64,000 bases of DNA from Megaera polyxenophila (GCF_029982035.1 NZ_CP104166.1:124001-188000), one strand, 5' to 3'. Shown: positions 54,990-64,000, numbered from the stretch's first letter. Program-made: numbers and translations. Notes: generated from the sequence alone by a model not told the origin.

Positions 54990-55652
54990 TTATAATATAC
55001 AGTTTCCTAATATTTGCTTTATAAAAGGTATAGTAATCTTTCTTTTACTTGCCAGAGAATTTTGGTTAATCTCACCTATAATTGACAAAATTTTTGGAAC
55101 TTCACGAGGAAGAACTTTGACAAGATAATTTATAACATCGTCACTAATAACAATTGAAAAATTGGAAAATTGCTTAAAAATCAAGATTCTCATCAATTCG
55201 TCATCAATCATGGAAATATCAACTTTATTTACTGAATTTATTCTAGAAGATAAATCAGCTAGGTTAAGCTTCGGCATTTGCGTTAAAGTAATTAATAAAT
55301 ACTTATTATTTTCATGCAATATATTGAAATAGTGCAATATATCTCGTTCCCGCCAGGTAGAGTCAAAACCATCAATTATAAAAGCTTGATGATGTTCTAA
55401 AATAGAGTTTGTTAGTTCATGATTTTTCTTTAAGGATAAGGCATGAGTTTTTTTTGCCCATAAATTGGCTAAAAAACTTTTTCCTGAAGATTTAGGGCCT
55501 TTTATGATCAAAACTTTTGAATATGGAAAAACCCCAAAATTGTTAGGCCACTCTCTTATATATTGAAAAGCAAGCCTATTTGAACTAGATTCAATAAAAT
55601 CGCTAAAATTATTAGATAATTGGTTATTCAAAGAAAACGTTATTTGTTCCAT
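54990..55652 (-). CDS. hda: DnaA-like regulator Hda/HdaA
   Basis: Hda inactivates DnaA-ATP after initiation of replication in partnership with the sliding clamp. The AAA+ domain shows a Walker A variant IIKGPKSSGKSFLANLW, a FIIDGFDS Walker B region, and a C-terminal helical part. The start is chosen at the ATG (MEQITF) at 55652, 14 bases from the upstream permease, because the clamp-binding segment QITFSL lies right at the N-terminus; the frame also runs further up to 55703. In many alphaproteobacteria perM and hda are neighbours, as here. Confidence 0.82.
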   Translation of the reverse strand: MEQITFSLNNQLSNNFSDFIESSSNRLAFQYIREWPNNFGVFPYSKVLIIKGPKSSGKSFLANLWAKKTHALSLKKNHELTNSILEHHQAFIIDGFDSTWRERDILHYFNILHENNKYLLITLTQMPKLNLADLSSRINSVNKVDISMIDDELMRILIFKQFSNFSIVISDDVINYLVKVLPREVPKILSIIGEINQNSLASKRKITIPFIKQILGNCIL

Positions 55653-55665
55653 AATAAATTTTACC

Positions 55666-56709
55666 TTAATTATTATAAATCTTACTAGATTTATAATAAT
55701 CAATCATATGAAATAGCAATATTTTTATTATACCGGCAATTGGAATAGCAAATATTATACCTATAAAACCAAAAACGCTACCAACTGCAAATACGGCAAA
55801 TATTATCCAAACTGGGTGTAGTCCTATTTTATCCCCTATTATCTTAGGAGTGAGGATATACCCTTCAATAATGTGAGCAATAACGAATAAAATTAATACA
55901 TACAATATTTCCACCGAAGCTCCGTAGGAAAAATAACAACTTACTAACATTAAAAATAGCGATATAAAAGCTCCAATAAAAGGGATTATAACTAAAAATC
56001 CTGATATTATCCCAAGTAAAAGAGCAAGATCTATACCGATTAAATTTAACCCTACAATATAATAGAGACTCAGTAACAAGCATATGTTAAGCTGACCTCT
56101 GATATAGGCAGATAGTAGATTATTAATATCCAAGAAAATTCTTCCAACCTTACCTTTCTCTTTAAGAGGTAAGATTGATTCTACACCTTTGACCATTTGA
56201 GGCCAATCTCTAAGAAAATAATATAAAATAACGGGTACCAATACAATTATAGTAAAAAAATTGATAGTCGCTAAGGTATATCCCCAAATATTATTTGCAG
56301 CGGCTACTACTACCGAAAATGCCGAATTAATAAAATTTTGCAATGAGTCTGAAACTTTAGCTGCAATAGCAGGGTCAAATTTCTCAACCCAAGCTAAAAA
56401 ATAATCTAATCCGGCGTTAAAATTGTTCTTATAGCTAGGGATTTTGGCTATAAAGGCAGCAATCTGATTATAAATAATTGGTAATAACACTATAAATATT
56501 ATAATAAAGCTACTAATAAATATGCTAAAAATTCCTGTCGAAATTAATCCTCTTGGAATATTAAACCTCTTAGAATTATTATCTATTAAAGGTTGTAGTA
56601 AATATGCAAAAATAAAGGCAATAATAAATGGAGCTAAAGTCCCTGAAACTGCGTAGATAATAGCTGAAAAGGCTAAAAATGTTAAGCTCCAAAAAACTAA
56701 CTTATTCAT
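55666..56709 (-). CDS. AI-2E/PerM-family permease
   Basis: The 347-residue protein has about eight membrane helices, with the LAPFIIAFIFAYLLQPLID and LLLGIISGFLVIIPFIGAF stretches typical of the AI-2E (PerM/YdiK) family. Family members include suggested exporters of autoinducers, but a true substrate is not established. It lies next to hda, a linkage conserved in alphaproteobacteria. Confidence 0.88.
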   Translation of the reverse strand: MNKLVFWSLTFLAFSAIIYAVSGTLAPFIIAFIFAYLLQPLIDNNSKRFNIPRGLISTGIFSIFISSFIIIFIVLLPIIYNQIAAFIAKIPSYKNNFNAGLDYFLAWVEKFDPAIAAKVSDSLQNFINSAFSVVVAAANNIWGYTLATINFFTIIVLVPVILYYFLRDWPQMVKGVESILPLKEKGKVGRIFLDINNLLSAYIRGQLNICLLLSLYYIVGLNLIGIDLALLLGIISGFLVIIPFIGAFISLFLMLVSCYFSYGASVEILYVLILFVIAHIIEGYILTPKIIGDKIGLHPVWIIFAVFAVGSVFGFIGIIFAIPIAGIIKILLFHMIDYYKSSKIYNN

Positions 56710-56795
56710 AAATTGTTACCTTGAATTAAAGTATGTAAGTAGACACCGCATAAACCATAATTACTAGTTTTAAACTTATGAATGTTACTCACATG

Positions 56796-57131
56796 TTAAT
56801 GTAACTTATTGCCATTTGGTACTTCTAAATCTGCAGAAGCAAGACAAATTGCTCCATTACTATCGGAAAAGCCAACCAGCAAGAAGTTAGAGACAAATCC
56901 TGCTATATTCTTCTCTCCTAAATTTACGCAGCCTACAATTTTCTTACCTAATAAAGTCTGTGGGGTATAGTGCACAGTTATTTGAGCAGATGTTTGTAAA
57001 ACACCAATTTCACTACCAAAGTCTGCCCATATCTTATATGCCGGTTTTGTAGCACGCAAAAATTTTTCTGCTTTTACTATTGTTCCACAGCGTAAATCAA
57101 CACGCTCAAACTCTTCATATGTTATTGTCAT
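56796..57131 (-). CDS. csaA: CsaA-like tRNA-binding-domain protein
   Basis: The 111-residue protein is a free-standing EMAP/tRNA-binding OB fold: FERVDLRCGTIVKAEKF at the start and KIVGCVNLGEKNIAGFVSNFLLVGF toward the middle. CsaA acts as an export chaperone in Bacillus and binds tRNA in vitro. It lies 25 bases before grpE on the same strand. Confidence 0.93.
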   Translation of the reverse strand: MTITYEEFERVDLRCGTIVKAEKFLRATKPAYKIWADFGSEIGVLQTSAQITVHYTPQTLLGKKIVGCVNLGEKNIAGFVSNFLLVGFSDSNGAICLASADLEVPNGNKLH

Positions 57132-57156
57132 TTTTCTGCAAGTTTAATTACTCTTG

Positions 57157-57777
57157 CTACTTCTTAGCAACAGCAACCGATGCAGGTCTAATCAGCCTAT
57201 CTTTTATTTTGTACCCCACTTGCATTGTACTAACTATTGTACCTTCTTCATATTGATCTGTTACTACCTGAGATATCGCATGATGGTTATTGTAATCAAA
57301 CCCCTCCCCTTCCTTAGGTTCTATAGACTCTATACCATGTTTTTTAAAAATGGATATTAGCTCGTCTTTTATCATCCTAACACCATCAATAATTATTCTA
57401 GTATCATTATTTATATTTTCTGGAACGTGAGATAAAGCCCTAGAAAAATTATCAATTACCGGTAAAAGATCTTTAGCAAATCCAACAATCGAATAATCCC
57501 TGGCTTCTTCAACTTTTTTATTCATCCGATTTCTTATGTTCTCTGATTCTGCTACGGCACGAAGAAGCTTATCCTGCATTAACTTAATTTCCTCAGTTAA
57601 ATTATTTATTAACTCAGTATCTTTTTCCTCAGTAAGAAGCTGCTGTCCTTCATGTTCATCTTCCAAAAGCTTCTGCTCCTCTCTACTCTCATTATATTTT
57701 TCAATGCCAGATACTTCCTTATCTAACTCTTGCCCATCTTTATCTTTACTATTATTTTGATCTTCGCTTTCTTTCAT
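57157..57777 (-). CDS. grpE: Nucleotide exchange factor GrpE
   Basis: GrpE resets DnaK by releasing ADP. The 206-residue protein has a long acidic N-terminal coiled coil (about 10-110), with LLRAVAESENIRNRMNKK in the middle, and the C-terminal beta domain (NHHAISQV ... YKIKDRLIRPASVAVAKK). The gene is divergent from rph with about 105 bases between start codons, so the region 57778-57881 likely holds both promoters. Confidence 0.95.
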   Translation of the reverse strand: MKESEDQNNSKDKDGQELDKEVSGIEKYNESREEQKLLEDEHEGQQLLTEEKDTELINNLTEEIKLMQDKLLRAVAESENIRNRMNKKVEEARDYSIVGFAKDLLPVIDNFSRALSHVPENINNDTRIIIDGVRMIKDELISIFKKHGIESIEPKEGEGFDYNNHHAISQVVTDQYEEGTIVSTMQVGYKIKDRLIRPASVAVAKK

Positions 57778-57881
57778 ATTCTTAAAATCGATATTTTAGT
57801 TGCCTGATTACATTCTTTAAAATATAGTGCAAAGGGATGCTTTTTCAAGGTATAAATAAACTTAAAGTATTATTAGTTTTC

Positions 57882-58604
57882 ATGTTGCGCCCTTCTAAAA
57901 GAAAAAACAACCAAATGCGAGATGTTTTTATTGAGAAAAACATCTTAAATAATGCAGATGGTTCTTGTTTTATAAAATGCGGTAATACCCAAGTTATTTG
58001 TTCTGCTTCCTTAGAAAACTCAGTACCTAAATTCCTAAAAGGTAAAAATAGCGGTTGGATTACTGCAGAATATGGAATGCTGCCAAGATCTACCGATCAA
58101 AGAATGCAGAGGGAAGCAATAAGAGGGAGTCAAAGCTCACGAACTCAGGAAATTCAAAGGTTAATTGGCCGGTCTCTTAGGTCAGCTGCTAACTTAAAAT
58201 CTTTAGGCGAAAAACAGATAATAATTGATTGTGATGTCATAAACGCTGACGGCGGCACAAGAACAGCAGCTATTACAGGCAGCTATGTCGCTTTGCATTT
58301 GGCAATTAGATCTTTAATGGACAAAAGAATAATAAGAACTAACCCCTTACAGCACCAAATAGCTGCAATCTCATGCGGTATATATCAAGGGGAAGTCATC
58401 CTTGATCTAGATTACGCAGAAGATAGCACCGCGGAAGTAGATGCAAATTTTGTTTTTAGCTCTAGCGGTAACCTGATTGAGATACAGGCTACAGGAGAAA
58501 AAACGGATTTTAATCAGCAACAATTGTTAGAAATGCTTAATCTAGCACAAGAAGGAGCTTCAAAATTGTTTAAACTGCAAAATCAGGTTTTACTTGAGCT
58601 GTAA
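57882..58604 (+). CDS. rph: Ribonuclease PH
   Basis: RNase PH trims the 3' ends of tRNA precursors by phosphorolysis. The chosen start at 57882 (MLRPSKRKNNQMRD) fits the usual 'MRPSGR..dq.R' N-terminus; the frame reaches upstream to 57837, but those 15 residues are not part of the family. Key stretches are AEYGMLPRSTDQR, SSRTQEIQRLIGRSLRSA, and DADGGTR-like VINADGGTRTAAITG. Length is about 240 residues, which is normal. Confidence 0.95.
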   Translation: MLRPSKRKNNQMRDVFIEKNILNNADGSCFIKCGNTQVICSASLENSVPKFLKGKNSGWITAEYGMLPRSTDQRMQREAIRGSQSSRTQEIQRLIGRSLRSAANLKSLGEKQIIIDCDVINADGGTRTAAITGSYVALHLAIRSLMDKRIIRTNPLQHQIAAISCGIYQGEVILDLDYAEDSTAEVDANFVFSSSGNLIEIQATGEKTDFNQQQLLEMLNLAQEGASKLFKLQNQVLLEL

Positions 58605-58655
58605 TAGTGACAATAAGCTTCTGTACACTCCAATCAACCCCGGCATATTAACGTA

Positions 58656-58964
58656 ATGACCCAGCTTTTTTGGTTTGCATTTATCAAAGGTTATAGCACT
58701 ACTGCCGGACTAATAATAGCTATAGGAGCACAAAACGCTTTTATCTTAAGACAAGGGCTGATAAAATCGCACGTTTTAATATTAGCACTTTTGGCATCCA
58801 TCATAGATATTTCTATGATATACCTGGGCGTTAAAGGCCTGGGACTTGTGATTGCTTCCCATAATTACCTAATGCTTACGGCAAAATACGGTGGCATATT
58901 ATTTCTGTTTTTTTACGGATGTAAATGTTTCTACTCTGCTTTATTTAAAACCAGCTCGATATTA
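58656..58964 (+). pseudogene. LysE-family amino-acid exporter, N-terminal part
   Basis: This part holds the first 103 residues of a LysE/RhtB-type exporter, with the GAQNAFILRQGL motif near residue 29 typical of LysE/ArgO exporters of basic amino acids. It is interrupted at 58963-58964 (TA) by the complete IS630. Joining 58964 to 60090 restores the frame exactly and gives a protein of about 208 residues, the normal length. So the break is a clean, recent insertion. Confidence 0.9.
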
Positions 58965-60087
58965 ACCCACCAATTAAATACCCGACTTAGGCGGCATATT
59001 TTACTTCTTTCGCCTGAAATAATCTTTTGATATGTTCTGGGTTATTTTGCAGAGTCCTTAGGTAAGATTTTAAATTCCCTTGGAGTTCAGATTTTGTAAG
59101 AGGTATATGTTTCCTATTTACATTTCTTTTTAAATCGTTGTTTAAATATTCATCCGGATTATGTTGCGGAGTATACGGAGGCAGAAAAAATAAAGAAATT
59201 TTCTTTTTATGTTTCCGAGTCCATATTTGTACTTTTTTGCTATGATGAACCTTGAGATTATCTAGGATTAAGAAGATTTTTTTCTTGGAGTATTTTACCA
59301 ACCTCCGTAAAAATTCTATAAATACATTTGTTTTTAGTGTCTCTTCGTACAGCATAAACCTTAGCTTACCGTTATTTGTAACAGTGGATATCATGTTTAT
59401 ACTAAATCTCTTCGATTTATGAATCACAACAGGGGTTTTTCCTTTTAAAGAATAGCTTTGTAATACCTGACACTCTTGTTTTATCCCTACTTCGTCGCAC
59501 CAATGTATTTCTGCCTTTTCATATTCTGCTTGCTTGGCTATTGACGGATATTCTTCATCTAACCAAAATTGAACCCTTTTGGGTTGCTGCTCATATGCTA
59601 ACTTCTTTGGCTTTTGTGCAGTATACCCCCATCTTCTTAAATATTCGCCTATTGTACTTAGGGGAAGAAAAAATCCACAATGTTTTTTGATGAGTGCATT
59701 AACTGATTTTCTTGACCATAATGCTGATTTGATATTGTGATCTTCTGGTCTAGAGATATTTACGTACCCTTGTATTATTTTACTTTGATCTTCGGTTATA
59801 AGCCTTTTCTCTCCTATCTTTCTACCTCTTAACTTCCCACTAATTGCGTACTTGTCGCCTCTCTTTTCCCTCCTTACCCATTCATTTACTGTCTGGCGAC
59901 TCACTCCTATTAATTCACCTACCGACGATTGACTCTCTCCTCTTTTTACTAGTTTTAGAGCAATCTTTCTCATCGACGCTTGTGCGCTTATTGATAATTT
60001 CCTAAAATCTTCACTTTTTGACATTATTGCATTATACAAATTCCTTCCTTCTTGGCAATAGTTATGTCGGGTATTTAATTGGTGGGT
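58965..60087 (-). mobile_element. Complete IS630-family element inserted in lysE
   Basis: The element is 1123 bp with 22-bp identical terminal inverted repeats (ACCCACCAATTAAATACCCG plus AC), flanked by a TA on each side (58963-58964 and 60088-60089), as expected for IS630/Tc1-mariner elements. It carries one transposase gene. The partial copy at 1-608 is the same element. The ends and the transposase show no damage, so the element may be mobile. Confidence 0.95.
58987..60024 (-). CDS. IS630 family transposase, complete
   Basis: The 345-residue enzyme begins at ATG 60024 (MSKSEDFRKL); the longer frame to 60135 runs through the terminal repeat into the host gene and is not real. The N-terminal half has helix-turn-helix motifs (VGELIGVSRQTVNEWVRREK), and the C-terminal half is the DDE catalytic core with HWCDEVG, LILDNLKVHHS and HNPDEYLNNDLK. 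The C-terminal 194 residues are identical to those of the copy at the window start. Confidence 0.95.
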   Translation of the reverse strand: MSKSEDFRKLSISAQASMRKIALKLVKRGESQSSVGELIGVSRQTVNEWVRREKRGDKYAISGKLRGRKIGEKRLITEDQSKIIQGYVNISRPEDHNIKSALWSRKSVNALIKKHCGFFLPLSTIGEYLRRWGYTAQKPKKLAYEQQPKRVQFWLDEEYPSIAKQAEYEKAEIHWCDEVGIKQECQVLQSYSLKGKTPVVIHKSKRFSINMISTVTNNGKLRFMLYEETLKTNVFIEFLRRLVKYSKKKIFLILDNLKVHHSKKVQIWTRKHKKKISLFFLPPYTPQHNPDEYLNNDLKRNVNRKHIPLTKSELQGNLKSYLRTLQNNPEHIKRLFQAKEVKYAA

Positions 60088-60089
60088 TA

Positions 60090-60407
60090 ATAGATGATGC
60101 ACATATAACCGGCAAAAAATCTCTTTCATCTGCAATCATAACTCTACTTGCAATGAGCTTCTTAAACCCTCATATGTACTTAGATACAATATTGCTTATA
60201 GGAACTGTAGGTGCACAGCTACCAGAAAACCAAAGGCTATACTATATTGCCGGCGCAGGTACAGCTTCAGTTATCTGGTTTTTTTGCTTAGCATATGGAG
60301 CACGCCTGTTAACACCTATTTTCCAAAAACCGATAGCATGGAAAATATTAGATGCTATTATTGGAGTAATTATGTGGAGTATAGCACTTTCTCTTTTTTA
60401 TATGTAA
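60090..60407 (+). pseudogene. LysE-family amino-acid exporter, C-terminal part
   Basis: This continues the exporter after the IS630, in the frame IDDAHITGKKS, with three or four further membrane helices (NPHMYLDTILLIGT is the second family hallmark). It lacks its own start and ribosome site. Together with 58656-58964 it reconstitutes the whole gene. Loss of the exporter is recent, as both parts are free of other damage. Confidence 0.9.
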
Positions 60408-60505
60408 TTGCAGACAAATAAAGATAGCGCTATCTAAAAAAACCTGGTTTCATGAGAAGCGCTATTTAGTTTAGTAATTACTGAGATTACAGTTTTTTCT
60501 ACATA

Positions 60506-60823
60506 CTATTCAGAAGTCAACTCCTCTTGATCTCCTGATAAATTCATAGGATTATTCTGCCGATGTTCTACAACATAAGATAATTCTGTTTCTTCCGAGT
60601 TAGCAGTATGATGATTCTCTTTCTTCTTATGCGTCGTATACAATTTTTGTTCTTTGTATTCTTCTGTACATAATACTCCATGCCCATGGTGAATATGGTT
60701 TTGGTTATTATCCTCTTCTGGGTCATGCCTATTTTGTTTGACCAATTTATATATTGCTGTTCCAATACTCAAAAATATAGAAAATGAAGTTACGGCAAGC
60801 GAAGAAATTGCTAATGGATCCAT
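60506..60823 (-). CDS. Small single-span hypothetical membrane protein, His/Glu-rich tail
   Basis: I do not recognise the 105-residue protein. It has one N-terminal membrane helix (about residues 5-27) and a polar tail with many His, Glu and Asn, including NQNHIHHGHG at about 41-50. A strong Shine-Dalgarno (AGGAGG) just before the ATG supports real translation. A 14-base palindrome AGATAGCGCTATCT lies downstream near 60422. The role is unknown. Confidence 0.55.
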   Translation of the reverse strand: MDPLAISSLAVTSFSIFLSIGTAIYKLVKQNRHDPEEDNNQNHIHHGHGVLCTEEYKEQKLYTTHKKKENHHTANSEETELSYVVEHRQNNPMNLSGDQEELTSE

Positions 60824-61052
60824 AAAAACCTCCTAATTTAATCGTTTAATATAAAAATAATCCAATCTGTTTGTATTATCTTTATATTGTAAGCTTACCA
60901 CACAAAAATTAATAAGTAATTAAAATATTAACTTTTGTGTAATAAATTTTTAACGATTATATCATTCCTATTTCAACAAATCCTGTCTGTATTACAAGAA
61001 AACAAGTATGAATAAACGTATGATGTAAGGAGATTATTTAGGAGTGTTTTGT

Positions 61053-61607
61053 TTAATTTTTTAAAAATTTTTGATAGTTAATTGGTACTTCCTTCAAATC
61101 GTTATTTAATTTAGATATTACTTCTGGTGTAATATTTAACTCACTTTTGACATACAGTACCTGAGAAGTTGGTAACACTATATCAAGACTATATTTCTTA
61201 GCTAAATCGCCAATTATAGAGATAGTTTTCTGATGAACTACCTCTATTGCCTGGGAATGAGCATGCTCTAATGCAATTTTTTTTTGTTGAATATTTTTTT
61301 GAATTTTACTAACGCTCTTATTAAATTTTAATACTAATGAATCAAATTTTTCTTGGCTTACCGTTTTTTGTACTTCAAGCAATTCCTGCTGGCGTTTTTT
61401 ATATTCCTTTTCCTGCTCGTTTATTTCATTCTCTATAGTTTTACTAAGTTCATTAATAGATTTCCTAATAGCACCAATAGCTAAAGAATTTTCTAAAATA
61501 GATTCAACGTCAACAACTGCAATTTTAGCAGCAGCTTCATCATAGGCGTTTGCTACTCTAAAAAAAATAATTAGAACAGTAAAAATATAAATTTTTAAAA
61601 ACTTCAT
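61053..61607 (-). CDS. OmpH/Skp-family periplasmic chaperone
   Basis: The 184-residue protein has a signal peptide (about 1-21, ending ANA) followed by KIAVVDVESIL and a long coiled coil, ending in a small C-terminal part (KKYSLDIVLPTSQVLYV). This is the Skp/OmpH layout; Skp escorts outer-membrane proteins through the periplasm. The family is usually near bamA and lpxD; here it is alone, near holA. Confidence 0.88.
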   Translation of the reverse strand: MKFLKIYIFTVLIIFFRVANAYDEAAAKIAVVDVESILENSLAIGAIRKSINELSKTIENEINEQEKEYKKRQQELLEVQKTVSQEKFDSLVLKFNKSVSKIQKNIQQKKIALEHAHSQAIEVVHQKTISIIGDLAKKYSLDIVLPTSQVLYVKSELNITPEVISKLNNDLKEVPINYQKFLKN

Positions 61608-61629
61608 ACAGTTACAAAATAATTCCTAC

Positions 61630-62625
61630 TTAATATATCGCATAATCATGTGCAGGCAAATAAACTTCTACAAAAAAGTTAAAGTTATTACTACTGTTTT
61701 TTACCTTAACCTCTGCTTTTTGCAAAACATCAATAACTCTTACTACATCATTTAACGAAAGTTTTTTTACATTAGCTTTAAAATCACTAACATATTTAAA
61801 AAATACCGGAGGGGAAAGAGATTTTATAGCCAAATCAATGTTGACTCCATCTTCTATTTTGGAACATACAACAAATAAATTTATATAATACCTTATTAAA
61901 GCTCGGATCATTAGAACTTCATTAATATTTTGATTACGAAGTTTTTCTACTTCAGCTAAAAACAGCTCCGGCTCTTTTTTACTAAAAAATATGCACATTT
62001 CATCTCCATTAGCAGATAAATCCGGACTGAGGACTGCTTGCACATCTTCATAAGTGATTTTATCTTTATTATGAGTATAATTTATCAATTTTTCTAATTC
62101 ATTTTTAATGACTTGATAATCGCCCTTCAAAGATACTTTAATATAAAATAACGCTTCTTCTGAAATTGTTTTTTGATGCTTTAACGCCATTGAATTAGCA
62201 AGTTTTACTACCATGTTCTCATCATCGTAATAACAGCCGATTGCAGCCATATGGGCAGAATCTTCAAAAAGTTTTCTAATCCCAGAAGAAGGTAAAGATT
62301 CATCACCTATAAAACAAATAAAATTAGTAAAATTTCCTGTTGTTAGAAATCGCATTAATTCTTTGTTTACCGCTGAACCATTATAATCAATTTTTATTAA
62401 TTCTTTTTGTTTAAAAAAATTGCTGGTATTAGCTAAAAGATTAAGATTCGCCTCTGTAGCTTCTTTACCATTTAAATTCACACTAAAGAAATCAAATTTT
62501 TTAACCAATTGTTCAATAATAGCAGAAATAAAACCTCTGTTATGACCATATAAAAGTAAGGATTTAATAGTGCCACCAGCAATTTTTTCAATTAACTGAG
62601 ATAATTGATTACTATAAAATTTCAT
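61630..62625 (-). CDS. holA: DNA polymerase III subunit delta
   Basis: HolA (delta) opens the sliding clamp as part of the clamp loader. The 331-residue protein has the LLLYGHNRGFISAIIEQLVKKF start (degenerate P-loop), a KLANSMALKHQKTISEEAL segment that matches the helical part of delta, and the conserved C-terminal domain with LMIRALIRYYINLFVV. Delta is poorly conserved, but the architecture and length fit. Confidence 0.88.
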   Translation of the reverse strand: MKFYSNQLSQLIEKIAGGTIKSLLLYGHNRGFISAIIEQLVKKFDFFSVNLNGKEATEANLNLLANTSNFFKQKELIKIDYNGSAVNKELMRFLTTGNFTNFICFIGDESLPSSGIRKLFEDSAHMAAIGCYYDDENMVVKLANSMALKHQKTISEEALFYIKVSLKGDYQVIKNELEKLINYTHNKDKITYEDVQAVLSPDLSANGDEMCIFFSKKEPELFLAEVEKLRNQNINEVLMIRALIRYYINLFVVCSKIEDGVNIDLAIKSLSPPVFFKYVSDFKANVKKLSLNDVVRVIDVLQKAEVKVKNSSNNFNFFVEVYLPAHDYAIY

Positions 62626-62626
62626 T

Positions 62627-64000
62627 TTATATATTAATAGCCCTTTTATCCACTGCCAGTGCTGCTTCTCTTATTGCTTCGTTAAGGGTTGGATGGGCAT
62701 GAGAAGTACGGGCAATATCTTCAGCAGCCCCCCCAAATTCCATATAGGCTACAATTTCTGCAATGAGAGTCCCAGCATCAGGACCAATAATATGAGCTCC
62801 CAGGATTTTATCATTTTTGCTATCTGAAAGGATTTTCACCATCCCTTCAGTATTACCAGTGCTCCGGGCCCTGCTATTTGCCAGAAAAGGAAATTTTCCT
62901 ACTTTATAGTCTATGCCGGCCTTTTTTAAGTCTTCTTCTGTTGCTCCAACACTTGCAACTTCAGGCCAAGTATATACAACCGCCGGAATTAGATTATAAT
63001 TCACATGTCCTGCCTGGCCATTCATAATTTCTACTGCAGCAATGGCCTCTTCTTCTGCTTTATGCGCAAGCATTGGCCCTCTTATAACATCCCCAACTGC
63101 GTAAATATTAGAGTAATTTGTTTGGAAATGATCATTTACATTAATCATGCCGCGCTGATCAACTTCAATTCCCATTTCCGCCAATCCCATACCCTCAGTA
63201 TTCGGTTTCCTACCAACAGAGACCAAAGCAACGTCACAACTAATCTTACTTTCTTTACTGTCATTAACTCCGCTAGTAACCAGTTCGATCCGATCTTTAA
63301 CCTGCTCAGCTTTTAACACTTTGGTACTAAGCATAAATTTAAATCCTTGGCCCTCAAGGATTTTGTAAAAAGATTTACCGATTTCCACATCAAGAGCTGG
63401 AACAATTCTCTCCGCATATTCTATAACAGTAATTTTACTTCCAAGCCTTCTCCATACAGACCCGAGCTCCAGACCTATATATCCCCCACCAATAATTACC
63501 ATTTCATTTGGTACTTTTGAAAGGGATAAAGCACCTGTTGAAGAAACTATATTTTTTTCGTTAATATTTATCCCTGGAACATTAATTATCTGAGAGCCAG
63601 TAGCAATTAGGATATTTTTAGCCTTTATTTTCGTGTTATTTGTGCCCTCAGTAATTTCAACAGTATTTGGATCAATAATTTTTGCTATCCCCTTGATTTT
63701 ACTAATTTTATTTTTAACAAAAAGGCTTTCTATCCCTTTACACAAATCACCTACTACTTTATCTTTTTTAGCAAGCATTCTGGCCAGATCAAGTTTTATA
63801 TCAGCATTAATACCAATATCAGCAAAATGAGTTCTTGCCTCCTCGTATTTTTCAGAAAAATTTAATAAGGCTTTAGAGGGAATACACCCAACATTTAAGC
63901 AAGTTCCTCCTAAAGTGCTATGCTTTTCAATACAAACAACTTTATTCCCAAGCTGGGCTGCTCTTATTGCCCCCGTGTAACCCGCCGGTCCTGCCCCAAT
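62627..64000 (-). CDS. lpdA: Dihydrolipoyl dehydrogenase, partial at window end
   Basis: This is the E3 component of 2-oxoacid dehydrogenases. The frame is open to the right edge, and about 458 residues are visible; the start lies beyond 64000. Features are GAGPAGYTGAIRAAQLG (FAD site, at the edge), the redox disulfide GGTCLNVGCIPSK, the NAD site IIGGGYIGLELGS, and the active-site His-Glu HAHPTLNE near the C-terminus. An internal ATG at 63778 is not the start. LipB in this window supplies lipoate to the complexes that E3 serves. Confidence 0.96.
   Translation of the reverse strand: MGAGPAGYTGAIRAAQLGNKVVCIEKHSTLGGTCLNVGCIPSKALLNFSEKYEEARTHFADIGINADIKLDLARMLAKKDKVVGDLCKGIESLFVKNKISKIKGIAKIIDPNTVEITEGTNNTKIKAKNILIATGSQIINVPGININEKNIVSSTGALSLSKVPNEMVIIGGGYIGLELGSVWRRLGSKITVIEYAERIVPALDVEIGKSFYKILEGQGFKFMLSTKVLKAEQVKDRIELVTSGVNDSKESKISCDVALVSVGRKPNTEGMGLAEMGIEVDQRGMINVNDHFQTNYSNIYAVGDVIRGPMLAHKAEEEAIAAVEIMNGQAGHVNYNLIPAVVYTWPEVASVGATEEDLKKAGIDYKVGKFPFLANSRARSTGNTEGMVKILSDSKNDKILGAHIIGPDAGTLIAEIVAYMEFGGAAEDIARTSHAHPTLNEAIREAALAVDKRAINI

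Noticed and set aside
57837..57881. Longer N-terminus for RNase PH
   Set aside because: RNase PH proteins start at the MLRPS-like motif; the 15 extra residues are hydrophobic and not conserved in the family.
60025..60135. N-terminal extension of the complete IS630 transposase
   Set aside because: The extra 37 residues run through the terminal repeat into the lysE gene in antisense; the real start is at ATG 60024.

Overview
The window is strongly AT-rich and holds densely packed housekeeping genes broken up by insertion sequences. The gene set points to an obligate intracellular alphaproteobacterium of the family Rickettsiaceae (Rickettsia or a sister genus): large NAD-dependent glutamate dehydrogenase, ComM, MutL with its own nuclease motif, a hemD-X-hemY block, a PrtD/PrtE-like type I exporter, a Mrp/Mbh-like antiporter, HslVU, NrdR, and fragments of a gene transfer agent (GTA). 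This placement is inferred from gene content and codon bias; no marker phylogeny was possible.

Layout. 1-1327: end of an IS630 copy that has cut off a sodium/solute symporter. 1441-7157 (minus): tmk, zapE, hemY, a membrane protein in the Mic60/mitofilin position, hemD, der. 7215-12181 (minus): a DUF2335 membrane protein and a compact GTA-like head/tail block (prohead protease, HK97 capsid, two connector proteins, tail terminator, DUF2460 and DUF2163 proteins). 12355-20621 (plus): seven antiporter subunits, then ctaA and an RluC-type pseudouridine synthase. 20624-23231: a Ser-rich orphan protein, a complete IS5-family element with inverted repeats and a 4-bp duplication, and a structured non-coding stretch. 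23232-28917 (minus): zapA, a ZauP-like coiled coil, a RodZ-like protein, NAD-GDH. 29012-35998 (plus): mnmE, comM with a frameshift inside Walker A, class II aldolase, mutL, lipB, a YdcF/SanA-like protein. 35987-37922: a Rickettsia-type hypothetical protein split by an IS200-like element. 37992-41069: tRNA-His, a SPOR protein, a coiled-coil/poly-Ser protein, tRNA-Ala. 41202-47326 (minus): type I secretion fusion protein and ABC ATPase, a degenerate glutamine-synthetase-like protein, asd, a HIT protein, a DUF2628 protein. 47407-54922 (plus): hslVU, an esterase, an LtaS-like enzyme, glyA, a secreted kinase-fold protein, nrdR. 54990-57777 (minus): hda, a PerM-like permease, csaA, grpE. 57882-60407 (plus): rph and a lysE gene split by a complete IS630. 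60506-64000 (minus): a small membrane protein, ompH/skp, holA, and the start-less part of lpdA.

The clearest biology is ongoing gene decay driven by three IS families. Two identical IS630 copies have each broken a transporter gene, an IS200 copy has split a hypothetical gene, and a one-base slip has broken comM. The most interesting proteins are a signal-peptide-bearing protein with a PI3/4-kinase or Fam20-like catalytic pattern (53408-54460), a shortened glutamine-synthetase-like protein that lacks the catalytic half (44582-45529), the retained intact GTA block, and two unrelated Ser-rich proteins that could be secreted effectors.
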